A stretch of 64,000 bases of DNA from Hofstenia miamia (Eukaryota; Xenacoelomorpha; Acoela), in assembly GCA_004352715.1 (NCBI GenBank), contig SCFE01000027.1, forward strand, positions 1-64,000. The letters are read 5' to 3'. A program made the position numbers and the translations under genes. Numbering within the stretch: position 1 is the stretch's first letter; every line of letters begins with the position of its first letter. The notes under the pieces are model-generated. The model did no database searches. It worked only from the letters and a program-made list of their open reading frames with translations, and had not been told where the DNA came from. This document shows positions 33,674 to 45,794 of the stretch, in pieces.

Positions 33674-34278
33674 ATGGAATTTACTCAAAGCGATGTAAGG
33701 AAGTTGATTTACTATGGATGGATTNNNNNNNNNNNNNNNNNNNNNNNNNNNNNNNNNNNNNNNNNNNNNNNNNNNNNNNNNNNNNNNNNNNNNNNNNNNN
33801 NNNNNNNNNNNNNNNNNNNNNNNNNNNNNNNNNNNNNNNNNNNNNNNNNNNNNNNNNNNNNNNNNNNNNNNNNNNNNNNNNNNNNNNNNNNNNNNNNNNN
33901 NNNNNNNNNNNNNNNNNNNNNNNNNNNNNNNNNNAGTTCAAGGATGGTGTTTACTTGCATGATAATGCTGGACCACACTCTGCACAAATCACCCAAGAAA
34001 AATTGCAAGAACTGCAGTTTACTGTCTTACGACACCCGCCATACTCACCTGATTTATCCCCATGTGATTATTACCTCTTCAGTCCCATGAAAGCTGCTCT
34101 TAAAGGAGCCAACTACAAATCCTCAGAGGATGTGATAACTGTCATCAAGAACTGGTTCAAGTCTAAAAACGAAGAATTTTTTCGTCCCGCTTTTCCCGCT
34201 TTGCCAGATAGATGGAGAAAATGCATTGCATCCGGTGGTAATTATTTTCAACGTGGTGAAGATGATGACAACTCATGA
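33674..34278 (+). CDS. mariner transposase, gapped (N- and C-termini visible)
   Basis: The N-terminus MEFTQSDVRKLIYYGWI suits the start of the mariner helix-turn-helix. After the gap the frame reads LHDNAGPHSAQITQEKLQEL, HPPYSPDLSPCDYYLF and WFKSKNEEFFR...LPDRWRKCIASGGNYF, the C-terminal half with the second and third catalytic Asp (HDN and CDY) of the D-D34D triad. The first Asp would lie in the gap. About 126 codons are visible of some 345 expected; 210 N cannot hold the missing 650 bases, so either the gap size is nominal or the copy is internally deleted. No stop is seen in the visible parts. This transposase moves its own element by cut and paste. Confidence 0.85.
33725..33934. other. 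Assembly gap, 210 N, inside mariner
   Basis: Undetermined bases; likely not the true length. Confidence 0.99.
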
Positions 34279-34432
34279 AGCAAAGAACATAGTTTTGGTT
34301 TAATGTTCTTGTTAATACATTTGTTCAATTATTATTCTTTGCAATGCATTATTGACTGCTTTAATTAAATTTAAAAAACGAAAAGTCTTATGCACCAACC
34401 CTATATTTAAAGAAATATATATTTGCACATAC

Positions 34433-34600
34433 AGTGGTGGCCCGAACACTAGTAACGAATATTAGATATCACAAATGGGCCCAATCTATAAAATACCTGA
34501 AAACATGTGCATCAATCTCCGAATTTGCACATGGAAGCTAAAATGGCTTCAATTTACTGTGCGTCGGAGCATACATACAGTAGGCCTAGTTTGACATTAA
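34433..34600 (+). mobile_element. Tc1-type terminus fragment
   Basis: TA followed by CAGTGGTGGCCCGAACACTA looks like a Tc1/mariner-type end, only 27 bp beyond the mariner. A second TACAGTAGGCC lies at 34577. No transposase is visible; this may be a solo end or a very short MITE. Confidence 0.45.
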
Positions 34601-36678
34601 CTAAATTTGGGTCTATGCTTTATTAATTCTCTTGTTTACAATTGCTATATAGAGATTACACAAAATATATTTTTAAGTCTGTCGAAACTGATAGTTTCGA
34701 TAAGTCTTTTCCTATTTTGAAGGAAGTGTTCAACCCTTTGCATGATTCAGACAAAGTTTATTGTATTTAATGTCGTCTGATATTGTTCTTAAGATACAAC
34801 TTTGTTGCTAAACCAATTATAAATATAAATCGGATCGAAGAAATTCAAAATATTTCAAAATTGCCCTATCATATTACTAGCTATAATTACTATCTCAACA
34901 AAAGTTGTAACGCTTGCGCGCGGCATTATGTTTAAAAATAGTGCTGAGAACGCCTATTCTTGGAAATGCATTTCCATAAATATTCCATTAAGTTTCCACT
35001 CATTAAATTTTTTTCCGAAAAGATGCCATCTTACTAAATAGGAACAGAGGTCTATTTCAACTCACCTAAAAAATTCTTGTATTGACAGTGAGAAGTTGTC
35101 ATCTGTTAATAAGATTTACAAACATGTGTATGTACTAGGGTTAGGTTTAGTCACATGCACCGTTCACTAGATAGTTGAAATAATGAACCATTCCAAAAAT
35201 CAAAACTTATTGTTTCTATTGACCGATAAAACATACTTACTAAATCAACTTTTAACAGCTATGAAATATCATAGTCTGGGAATTTTTGATATGTCATTTG
35301 TTCAAATCCACAAAATTAATATAAGGCAATAAGTCAGAATTTAAAAGCCTTACGAATTTCAAACTATAATTAACTGTTAAACGATTTGCTGAATAACGTT
35401 AAATAATTGATCGTCAATTTTTATATAAATTTACCTTCTTCGTTATTAAATTTTTTCTCTAAACAAAAGAAATAATAATAAATCTGTGATATTGCGATTA
35501 AATTTTACATGAATATGAGCTCTTTGAATTAATGAATATATATTTAATATCGAAAAAATAAGTAGCAAATTACGAGATTTCCATCGTTACTTTGCAAACA
35601 TTTAGAACTTCCTCAAGATTTTCTAATTTAATATTCACAAAGCATGGGTTTGTGTTTGCAAAAACATCTAATGTAGAAATTTAAAATATTAACCAAACCA
35701 ATGAAATATAAAATTATATTCAATATATACAATATTATATATGTTAAATGGATATAATCGAATTAGTTATTTGTTAATCTTAGTTTCACTAAAAGTAACA
35801 AGAAAAACCAATGAAAATATTCAATGATCAAAACTATGGAAAAACTTTGAATGTCAAATTCTTTAAAAATTGTTAACATTATCAGGTGCATTCAAATGCT
35901 GTCTTTGTAAACTTCACCCTACTTAACATCCAATGTTCCTCATGCCAGCTATTCAAAGAAACTTAGCTAACGTATAGCTAATACGAACATATTCATGTCA
36001 TTCGAATAATAAATTTGAAACCACAATTTTTCATGTTTTGATATAGTTTACATCTTAACTCTGCCGGCTATCACCTATTTTTAATCCTTACGTAAGAACT
36101 GCAGGATGGATTTATAATTTTAGGGAATTGTTTACAATGTCGGCAAAGATTCCATATCTCGAGAAGATGCTGCTCATTTCCTGTATCTATACAAATAAAT
36201 CTGCGAAATTTAATTTTAAAGTATCCCCTTAGAAAAAAATTGAGTGATAAATCTAAGGTTAAATATGCCTTATAATGTATATATGAGTTCCTGAATTGAA
36301 TTCTATATGCTATCCATGTACATGCGTTCAGTAATTGCAAAACTGCAGTTGTTCTGCAATTTTTTAAAATAGCTACAAAATATCTAAAAAGTTCAGGGAA
36401 GATAGGCAAAATATTTTACTAAATTTTCTATAATATGTGCCCGGAAGAACATAAGAAATTAAGAAAACCAATTTAACTTTAGGAGAATGAGCATTCATGA
36501 AAAGTGCTCTAAGAATGATGCATCATAAACGGTTACAGTTTATTTTGAATTGATTAAGAAATCTGGTTTATCACATAAAATATTGCAATGCCATTTTATG
36601 AACAAACTAACGAGTATAATTTTGATACAGTTTCTTAAAGGACGTAGTTTAGAAATTAATAATTAAGATGGTTCCTGT
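34601..36678. other. AT-rich stretch, no gene seen
   Basis: A possible isolated terminus, CTAGGGTTAGGTTTAG, lies at about 35137. A 112-codon minus-strand frame at 36071-36409 has no recognised domain. Nothing else can be supported. Confidence 0.35.
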
Positions 36679-37310
36679 CACACTTGGGTGGAGTGTAAAA
36701 TTTAGTTTTTGATTTTTTAAAAATGGGTTCTCAAAAGCTGCATTTACTTCTGGAGTCACACTTTTTCATGTTTTTATGTAGTTGCCATCTTATCTGTGCA
36801 CTCTACTCCACCCCTCTTTGATTTTCTAAAGAAAAATTTTAAAATCCTCCAAATATGCTCGAATTATATAGTTATGGCCTCATGTTGTACACCATTTTAT
36901 AGCGCTTCAAAGAACTAAGAAAACCCATATAAACTTTCTCAAGTTTTCACTTGTCAAGATAAGCATTCAAAGTTTTCATTAATTTTCATTGTTGTCATTG
37001 AACTGTTTACATGTATTGAAATTTCAAAACTGGGAAATTTTAAAGATTCACTTGACAAAGGAAATAAAAAACCTGAAAAAGTTTATATGAATTTTCTTAG
37101 TTTTTGAAGAGCTACAAAATGGAATACAGCATGAGGTCATAACTATAAAATTGGAGAAAATTTTGTCCCTAGCATAAATAAAGTCGGGCATAGCGAGCAA
37201 AGCTACCATGGCAACTGTATAAAAACATGAACAAGTGTAGTTTTAGAGGAATAGACAACTTTTTAGAACACCTTTCTCAAAGAAAAATTTTTCACTTTAA
37301 CCTACTGTCA
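36679..37310. mobile_element. Long foldback (imperfect inverted repeat) element, 632 bp
   Basis: Two arms of roughly 310 bp face each other around a centre near 36995. Paired blocks include TAGTTATGGCCTCATG with CATGAGGTCATAACTA, CATATAAACTTTCTCA with TGAAAAAGTTTATATG, and CATGTTTTTATGTAGTTGCC with GGCAACTGTATAAAAACATG. Arm identity is moderate, so it is old. There is no ORF. It may be a foldback MITE; a transcript would form a long hairpin. Confidence 0.85.
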
Positions 37311-37544
37311 TAATTTATTTTAATTGAAGGGATTCTCAGTTTTTCGAAATCTTTTGAAGTTTTCGGAGCGTTTTTGCCAACGAAGGGGATCAATTGGGCC
37401 TACAAAGAAATTCCATTTCCAAAACTAGTTATTAGAATGCACACCTATATATAATTCTCTGACCCGTTTTACATTTTACTTTCCTGCAGAGCTGTTAATG
37501 GGTCATAAGCAAACAAAACCCAAAATTCAACAAATGATGTTTGA

Positions 37545-38060
37545 TAGGGCCCGGTGGTATACCGATACCGAAACCGATACCGCGGTATTTTAACAATACC
37601 GGAAAATACCGATACCTTGGTATCTTGCATAAAAAAAATTGATCGGTACATTATTTAAGACTATGTGTATTGTATGCAATATTTGCACTATGTAAACTTT
37701 ATTCATTTTCTTGTGAGCAGTTTGGAAAACCCAGGAAATTCCTTAAAAATCATGCAGTTACAATTATGTGGCTGATTAACGCACAAAATTTTATCAAAAT
37801 ACTTTCACATAAACGAGCTATTTATAGATTTTTTAAAAATCGAATGTTATAATGATCCCATTCGGTGCATTTATTTCTTTACAACGCAATAGTGATAATT
37901 ATTAAATTTAAATCCTCTTCATTTATAATCAAGATCGAAGCAGTTTTAATAAACTGGTGATATGCAACATTTTTATAAGGTTGCACATGTTTCTTGCGTT
38001 TTTTTCTTAAACATGCTGCTATGGTGTTGTTAAAAATTCTGTTCTCTTTGTCAGACCCTA
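37545..38060 (+). mobile_element. hAT-like non-autonomous element, copy 2 of the 5477 family
   Basis: It starts TAGGGCCCGGTGGTATACCG and aligns with the reverse complement of 5477-6012. Shared blocks in order are GATACCxxGGTATCTTGC, CTATGTGTATTGTATGCAA, CAGTTTGGAAAA, ATACTTTCACA(T/A)AAACGAGCTA, CCCATTCG and AGTTTTAAT..ACTGGTGA. The right end GTCAGACCCTA is placed by comparison with CCAGGCCTTA of copy 1. The flanking 8-mers ATGTTTGA and ATTTTCAA share only 5 of 8, so the right boundary is tentative. Confidence 0.8.
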
Positions 38061-41000
38061 ATTTTCAATAAAAAATTTAGACCCAAGTAATTTCAAATTT
38101 CAAGGAAGCAAGAATATGGTAAATACTGTTAATTTTAAAAGGTGAAAGTTTGCATTTTTAGGTAAAAAATAGCAACTTTGAAATTAACGTAAATCCTCGT
38201 GTATAAGATGTCACCATGTAAAAGCTGCAACCCAAACTTTGAAAGTTGTTTTTTAAGTTAAAGATACGCAAAGTGTAAAAGCGGATCTGCTATTCTACAA
38301 TAATTTTATCATTCCCACATACGTTATCCATTCATTCAATTTAACTACAATTATCAATCAACATTTGGTCATTATAAAATACACATTGACTCCGAAACTT
38401 AGTGAAATATTTACAGATATAATGTTTAGACTGGTGAATTTACGTTGCTTCCTACTAATGGATCTATTATTCTTTTTATTTGCTTAAGGTAGTAAGTGCC
38501 TGCCACTATTATTTAGATCTTAATGTTTATGTGTATACATGTATATATACCAAATTTTAATTAATATTGATGTTAGAGTGACAACATAACATGATCTATA
38601 CCAATTTGTTCAAAATTATTTTGTGTTCAAAATATAGTATGGGTTTCGGATGACCCAATCGTCGGTAATTGTAAAATTTGGTTAAATTTCTATATATTTT
38701 TCCCATTTTTGAAGTACAACTTCTTAATGGATCTTTCAAAATTTAAGAGATTTCAAGGAGCGTTTTTTGTTTACATCAATTTGATGTATTTGCGTTCAGA
38801 CAGTTATTTTATATGCCCAGTGGCTTGATTTATCAATAAATTTTTATTGCAGAGCTGTTTTCCTGTCATTTGTTAGATTATCTTCAACTGCTTCAAGACA
38901 TCGAAATTGCTTAACGAATTTGAATGGCTGCAATATTCAATATACCTCGGGACGGCAGTAAAAATTAGTTAACGACTAAGCCGTGGCCATGTCCGCAGAA
39001 TTCTAGCTGAAATGCGCTTAAATATGTTTGGATTGCTCAACTTTAGCTTACCAGATTGTTAAAAACATATTCAAGTACGTTTATAAATTTGGCTGGCGTA
39101 ATAGAATGAGAACCCTAAAAGTTTGAGTTTGAACTTGATATTTTTAGAGCATGCTTGAAAAGCTTTGCCTTGGCTGCATAAGTTAGTTTTAAGCAGTGTC
39201 ATCTTATTTTGGATAATATATTATTGAAGTTTGGTCAATGGAAAAAAGGGATATTCTATATATTAGTTTGTATCCACCGCTCGCACTTTCCGATTTTCCA
39301 TAGATTTTATCCAAAAATTTTTAAATTGCGCATTTAGAATATGCGTCTAATTTCTTATGTATGAGTTTTTTCAAAAATTTGTTTGTCCTATATATAGCAC
39401 CCTTCGCTAGAGTATTTAGTGCCCGTATAGACTTCTTTGTATCCAGCGCCTTGTAGATATTTTAAAAGTTTGTAACCAGGGCCCGTATATATATATATAT
39501 ATAATCGAGAAATTCATTTTGATGCAATTCTTTAAATGAGGTTTTTAAAAATCCTGTAAAATCTCTAAAGTTTCTCTAAGATTATTTATAATCTCTAAAT
39601 TTTGCAAAGAAATTCTAAAGAAACGTTAAGAATTGAAAAGTTTTTTTCAACTAGGAATAGATCACTCAGAAACTATTTTAACAGTTGCAAAAATTTAGTG
39701 GCTAGTGGGCGCTACAAGCAATGCATCTTTTTTGCTAAATAAATTAAGTTAGGAAATCACATTTGAGGAATTGAATTAATTCAAGTGTACATCTTATCAT
39801 ATTGTTCGTTATAATTACCTTTTCAGCAAAGTGGTGTCCTTTACGTGCAGCTGCCCATCAATACACACAAATGCAATTGAATGATATGTCTGTTAGCGTT
39901 GCAAGAGTTTTGTATGTAGTTCAATTGCGTGTGATAATTTAATATTTCGGGCTTGGGCTCAATTATTAGACTGAACACATGATCACCGCAGTTATTTTCC
40001 TTAAAAAAATGGGAATTCAAAGCAAAACCAATTACATTTCATAAAAAATGGCGAGTCGCGAAAATCGACTGTACACAATTACACTTAGATCCTTTGTTAC
40101 TAACACAGAAGGGCTAGCAAAATTTGCTTGGTATCCAAAAAAGTAACAATGAGATGTCATATGAAGGATATTTTCAGAATTTGTTTTGTCTTACTCAGTA
40201 CTGCTGTATGGATCTACGCCACAATGAATACGCACTATACACACACATATAAATAAACTGTCATTATTATAGGTTAAATTGTGAGCTCATCCTTTTATGA
40301 AAACCACAATTCTCTAACACATATAGTTGTTGCAATATATTGGAAATAATATATTTTTACAGTAATCAACTAAAAGTTATAAGTACTTAAGTAAGCTGAA
40401 TAGTACGATTCATTGGTTAATTGAAAAATTTCAAAGCATTTTGTCGTCTGCATTATAATTCTGAGCAATAGTAGTATTCTGTTTTTGAAATGTACAAGGG
40501 GAAAATTGAAAAATGCTTGCATACTATTTAACATTTCAAAATATTTGGAAGATTTCAAACCTTTATGATTTCTCTGTGCATTTTTATTAATTAATTTACA
40601 TTTCCGCTAAAACTTACCCAGAAGTAAGCATTTATACTTGTTATTAAAATGACTGATAACCCGAAGATTCAAATTTAACTAATGAGATTTTAAATGAAAC
40701 CAGCCTAGCAAATTCTCTTCTTTCAGAACTTACCTTTACATACTTAAATATTTCATTAAAAATTTTGTATTATTAATATTAAGTAAAACATTAGGTACAA
40801 TTTCAATATTTAATGTTAGTTGAAATTCAAGTAGAGATTCTACAGGTATTCTTCAACACAAATGCAACAAGAAGATATAATCAACTCATCTACTAAAATG
40901 CTATAAGATTTTGCCTTTATAAATTCAAGTTCTTCCAAGAATCTTCTCTATGGATATAATAAGAAATGATTTTCCGGCATCATCCCGTCTAAATATATTT

Positions 41001-42410
41001 TAGGCTATATTTTCAATGCAGAAATTTATCCATATAGAATAAATGGAGAAGAAAATTAGAAATTTAACCTCTCACATAGTTTCACAAACCTTACTAAATG
41101 TACCCACCCCCTCCCCCTGTTAAGGATCTGGATCTGGAAGAAAATTTAAATTTCTTTCGCACTTCTGTGACAACAGAATGTAGGGCTCTTTTTCAGATTT
41201 CCGGCTTGCCGTGGGGTGAAATTTTTGGACACGCAACCACATCAGAAGAAATGAATAGAAATCCTCACCAAAAGTCCCAAGTTATAACCACAAGAATAAT
41301 AAATTATCCCACAAATCCCCACATCAGATTTTTGACAAAAGTGCTAAATGTTTTAATACAAAGCATTTGTACACACTGAGAATTTTATGCATTTTATAAT
41401 ATGTATTAATATGCATAATAAAATTATAATAAAATTTTAAAGCTTAATCACTATCTTCATAATAGTATATTCTGCCATTATTAAAGTTTGTATTTGATAA
41501 TTTTAAAAATTATTAAGGCTAGCTACAACAATTCAATCACCATAAATCCCCACAAGCTAACATTTTACCCAACACTACACCAGATGGTGTGGTAAGTAAG
41601 TATTCTAAGAAAATATAGCAATGACAGTAATTTTATAAGCAGAAGGATCCCAATAAATAATTTTGAGCTTGCCAATTTACTCTGAATGTCCGCAACTGAA
41701 CGTTTTTGATTTAGTATTGTATATATTCTAGTGAAATTTTGGAAAAAAAGCATATTTGTAAAGTTTCAAATAAGTATTAATTTAAGAAAGGATTAAAATT
41801 GAATAATTTCTCATATTAGGGTGAAGAGATAAGAAAATTTTCAAAGAAAGAGTTTGGTATATTTATCAGACAAAACTTAACAATATTTTTTCTTTATACC
41901 TACATTATTTTGGCTTTTGAAAATACTACATATCATCATATACAGTCTTTATTGGGATAGGGAAATTTATTTACCGTAAATAAATTGATAAAATTAACTG
42001 CTGAGTAACCACCCATTACATTAAAACTGAGTGCTTTTCACTTGAATGCAGAAATTCTACTCTTTTGTTGGAATAATAGAAGCCTTTGAAACCAACTTGC
42101 TAATATTCTATAAATAGGATCACACTGCTTTCCGTCTTAGTGATGTTAGACAAAAGACTTTCATACAAAACGCTATTTGTTTTATTAGTAGATTGTCGAA
42201 AAAACTGTGGAATACATTAATTTTTCAATGTAACACTATCAATATATTTTCGCCACGTCAAAGCGTCAAGTAATTAAGAACTTAATTTAATTCGACATGT
42301 AGATTTCAAAACCAAAAATCGCCCATTTTCTTCCCCGACGTTTCTATTTCTTAAAAATTTAACCATCTGCGATCAACTTCATATTTAAAAATATTTTTAG
42401 AATGTGGAAC
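38061..42410. other. Long AT-rich stretch, no supported gene
   Basis: (AT)n lies at 39488-39501, preceded by CAGGGCCCGTATAT, which may be an isolated end. A 93-codon frame at 41098-41379 has better composition than its surroundings but no domain. A possible hAT-type right end, ACCCAACACTA, lies at 41567-41577 (reverse complement TAGTGTTGGG) with CCCCAC repeats before it. None of these could be paired. Confidence 0.35.
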
Positions 42411-42415
42411 GTCAA

Positions 42416-42450
42416 CACTAGAAGGGCCAAGTGGGTCAAATGAGTTAAAA
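42416..42450 (+). mobile_element. Single piggyBac-like terminus
   Basis: TCAA followed by CACTAGAAGGGCCAAGTGGG resembles the ends of the MITE at 30758-30962. No right end was found. Confidence 0.4.
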
Positions 42451-43011
42451 TTAGTCATGAGTTAAAAGCGTTTAATATTTTGTGGAAACCATCATAGATT
42501 TTGAGAGATTTCCAGTAGAATTAAGATTGAATTGTTCACTACAGATGAAGCTATCCCGATGACTTGAAATTGTAAGCAAGTTTGCGACACTCAGCATTAA
42601 TGAACTCATAGTTTTCATTTGGTGTAGACTTTAAAATAATCAAATACTTTCTGATATGATAATTTTAGGTAAGACAAATGAGCGCCCAAAAAGGCTGCAA
42701 ACTGAATTGACTAAATAGCAGAAGTTTGGAATTTTTGCAAGGAATAAATGTTGCTTGCCGATTATTTCCCGTCTTAAATCACTTAGTATGTGCCATCTTA
42801 ATTGTTAATTCCTTGTTAACAGTTTGGAAGTTATGCAGATGTCAAAGACTTTTAGCATTTATAGTAAAAATAATATCGCTATCTGCAAACCAACTACTGC
42901 ATATATTCTCTAGATAATAAGTTGTTTATTCATTTACTCGTGATCTTTGAACAGCCTGGGGATTTTTGAAATGTTTAATAAACCTATAAATTTTATTTAA
43001 GGATTTATGGC

Positions 43012-43440
43012 TCAAAAACTATTAACGCTATGCTCAATCTGAAAGCACCACGCAATCGAAGAGATTACTCTCTTTTTTCGCTCTTAATCGGAGACCTGGG
43101 CTAGGAATATTCTTGCACATATCAAGAAAGGGTAAAAGTTTTTTGCTGTTTCCATGGGCTCAAAATTTAAAACCTTATAAATACATAAACATTATGTATG
43201 GAGAGAATTAAATTTTCTTAAAAAGGTGTTCAACAAAATTTGCAAAAATTCAACCACAGAATTACGCCTTAATAGAAATTTTCAACATTGCATTAAAGTA
43301 TGTTCCCCAATAGACCTGCCTATGCCACACGATTTTCAAATTTGCTAAATTGCTTAGAGAAAGCTCTTTGTAAATTTAGAAAAATGGTTTGTACTTTACA
43401 AAAGACGCTAGGCGGTTTAAGTTTAAATTATTTCTATTAA
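43012..43440 (+). repeat. Dispersed repeat of unknown type, copy 2 (partner at 8990)
   Basis: It aligns with the reverse complement of 8990-9550 over most of its length (see that entry for shared blocks). The frame is broken here, so if the repeat was ever coding this copy is dead. Confidence 0.75.
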
Positions 43441-43829
43441 TCAACTGTGAGCAAATTCATCAATTAATTTTTGATTACCATTTCCTAAAAGTATTTTAAA
43501 TAGAAGCATGCTTTTGTTATCTGTTTTAATAATAAATCAATAACTGGACTAAAAATGATGATTAACTGATTGTTTGAAATACATTTTGATATTAGTAGCG
43601 CTTACATGACTTGATCAGGGCGACTCTTATGCAAATGTATCATATGAAAAAGTTTACATAAGAATTGGCCTCATAGGGCGCCAATGTAACAACAAGAATG
43701 CTTCAATTTATTAACTACCAATACTACTACGTGCTTTCTCCTTTTGTACATTACTCATGTTTACTAATATAACATCGACTAATATTTACAGGTTACATCA
43801 CATAGCTACTGACAATAATCGATTATACA

Positions 43830-43834
<5 letters not shown>

Positions 43835-43866
<32 letters not shown>

Positions 43867-44153
43867 GACTATTNCACAAAGTGGGTTGCGTGTGTTAATA
43901 ATTGTACATATAATATACTAAATTTAGCACAAATGTTTAGATGCATTATTGTTTTTGACATCCTTCATTCTATAACGCACAATTCTCAGCGCAATAACAC
44001 CTCCTCCACGCAACGAATACACATATTGTTAAGATTAGATGGAATTTTGTATAAATAGCAACTAGTAACACAGGGTACTGAAAAGACATCGAAGAATATA
44101 CACTGTAACTATTAATAAATTTTTGAAAGTTTGATTTAAAGAAAAGAATTTAA

Positions 44154-44195
<42 letters not shown>

Positions 44196-44205
44196 GACTA
44201 TTCTA
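43835..44205. repeat. Two (AT)n tracts with identical right flank around a single-N join
   Basis: (AT)n plus TTCGACTATT occurs at 43835-43873, ends in a single N (43874), and occurs again at 44157-44203. The single N and the repeated edge suggest that one microsatellite locus was entered twice. The 283 bp between may be correctly placed only once the tract is resolved. Confidence 0.7.
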
Positions 44206-44591
44206 AGTTTAAAAATCTACTTAATTAACAATGTTCTGCGCATTTTTTAGAACAAATTTTAAATTTTGCTTCAAAATTTTGTACTTCATAAAGCTCGCTC
44301 AAATTTGCACGAAGAGTATATTTAAAACAATTTCACACATGACAATAATTTAAATTCAACTTTAATAATATTGGTTGATTGACATATTAATATTAAAGTA
44401 TTATTCCTTCCATCTCCATAGCAACAAATATATGCATTCCACTACTTTCACTAATTAATTCTTTAGAATGTCTTAGACTTCACACGATGTTTTCTTGTCT
44501 CATCTAATATTTACATGTCAAAATGTTAGATTCTTAGACTTACTTTTTAGGGCGTGTAGTGCAATCCACCACTTTAAAGGTATATACTAGT

Positions 44592-44621
44592 TTCGACAAC
44601 GTTCTCTTCGACAACGTTCTC
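44592..44621. repeat. 15-bp exact tandem duplication
   Basis: TTCGACAACGTTCTC occurs twice in a row. Confidence 0.9.
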
Positions 44622-45786
44622 TTATTGAAAGAATTCGAGTGCTTAGCAGAAATTTCGAATGCTGTAATGTATATTTTTAATCATTTTAATTTAGGAAACA
44701 ATAATTTTTTTTGCTACAAATGAAAATTCCATTTTTAGATGTGAAATTGCTTACACAAAATTATTGGTTGCACTAGAAAAAATTGCTTGCTCAACAAATT
44801 TATGAAACTTGCAAAATTCAAGTGTATATTACGAATTTTAAAAAGATGACGTTTTTACTTGACCTATGATGCCATCTTCAATTTTAGCACGTCAGTGGTC
44901 TTCATTTTTCATTATTTCTTCACAGAAAATGTAGCTAGGTCTCAATTCCCGTGTATAGCACTTCAACACGTTGAGTTTTTCTCGTTAAGACTTTTTTTTG
45001 CTAATATGACACAACCTACAAAATAATGTACTAAAAGTCACAGAACTTATTCTTTCAACGAGGGTTGGCTTAACCCATCCCTAGCCTTGATTTAAAGTAG
45101 ACGAATGTTTTCAAAATGATTGAGTGCTAAAACCAAAAACCGAAAATATTTATTAATTGGTAATTTTTCAAAAAATTATAATTGACATTTCCATCCGCTA
45201 TTTGTGACGAAATGCACCAACTGCGATTTCATAAGCAGGGCGAATGGATAATTAAAAATCATTAACATAATTGGACTGTGTCTCAAGTGTTAGCGCCTTA
45301 ATAGGTTTTTAAATTCGAGGAAACTATAAATAATTCCTTCAACATGATTTGAGAGCATATCAAATTTACTATTAATGCAAATATGGATAAGTTGGCTATG
45401 TTAATTCTATCATATTCTACACTATCATTCAAAATCTTAAAAATAAAATCAAAGTATGCAGCATTCATTGCATAGTATTTGCAAAGGGATTGGACTGTAG
45501 GATCATAATCGGTCAAGCAGGTGAAAATTGTTATTGAATTTTTTTCCAGGCAGAACGCGTGTTATATAATTTTATGCTCAGTTCAATTGCAGATACTAAT
45601 TTCAAACTACAGATATTCAGGAGTACCCAAGTAGTACAATGGTAGTAAAAAGCCTTCAATTCATAAGATTGTTTTGAATATGAGTAAATTAGCAGCATGC
45701 TAGACTAAAGACAAGAATGTACATGTATCAAGTAGTAACTTATAACATTATTGCTTGTAATATAAATAGTGCATTAAGTTATGGGT
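44622..45786. other. AT-rich stretch, no gene seen
   Basis: AACCCATCCCTA at 45072-45083 (reverse complement TAGGGATGGGTT) could be an isolated hAT-type right end. Nothing else stands out. Confidence 0.35.
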
Positions 45787-45794
45787 AACATTAT

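Larger units (their letters stand above)
33501..34404 (+). mobile_element. mariner element with TIRs and TA target site, gapped
   Basis: The left end TAGGCTTGGTGCATAAGTCT and the reverse complement of the right end TAGGGTTGGTGCATAAGACT continue into CTTTTCGTTTTTTA-like sequence, giving about 30 bp of inverted repeat with few differences. TA duplicates lie outside (33499-33500 and 34405-34406). It encodes both ends of a mariner transposase around a 210-N gap. Confidence 0.92.

Noticed and set aside
36071-36409. 112-codon minus-strand frame
   Set aside because: No domain recognised; no structural support.
41098-41379. 93-codon frame starting MYPPPPPVKDLDLEEN
   Set aside because: Composition is slightly coding-like, but no domain is recognised and it lies next to a possible hAT-type end with CCCCAC repeats. 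More likely element sequence.
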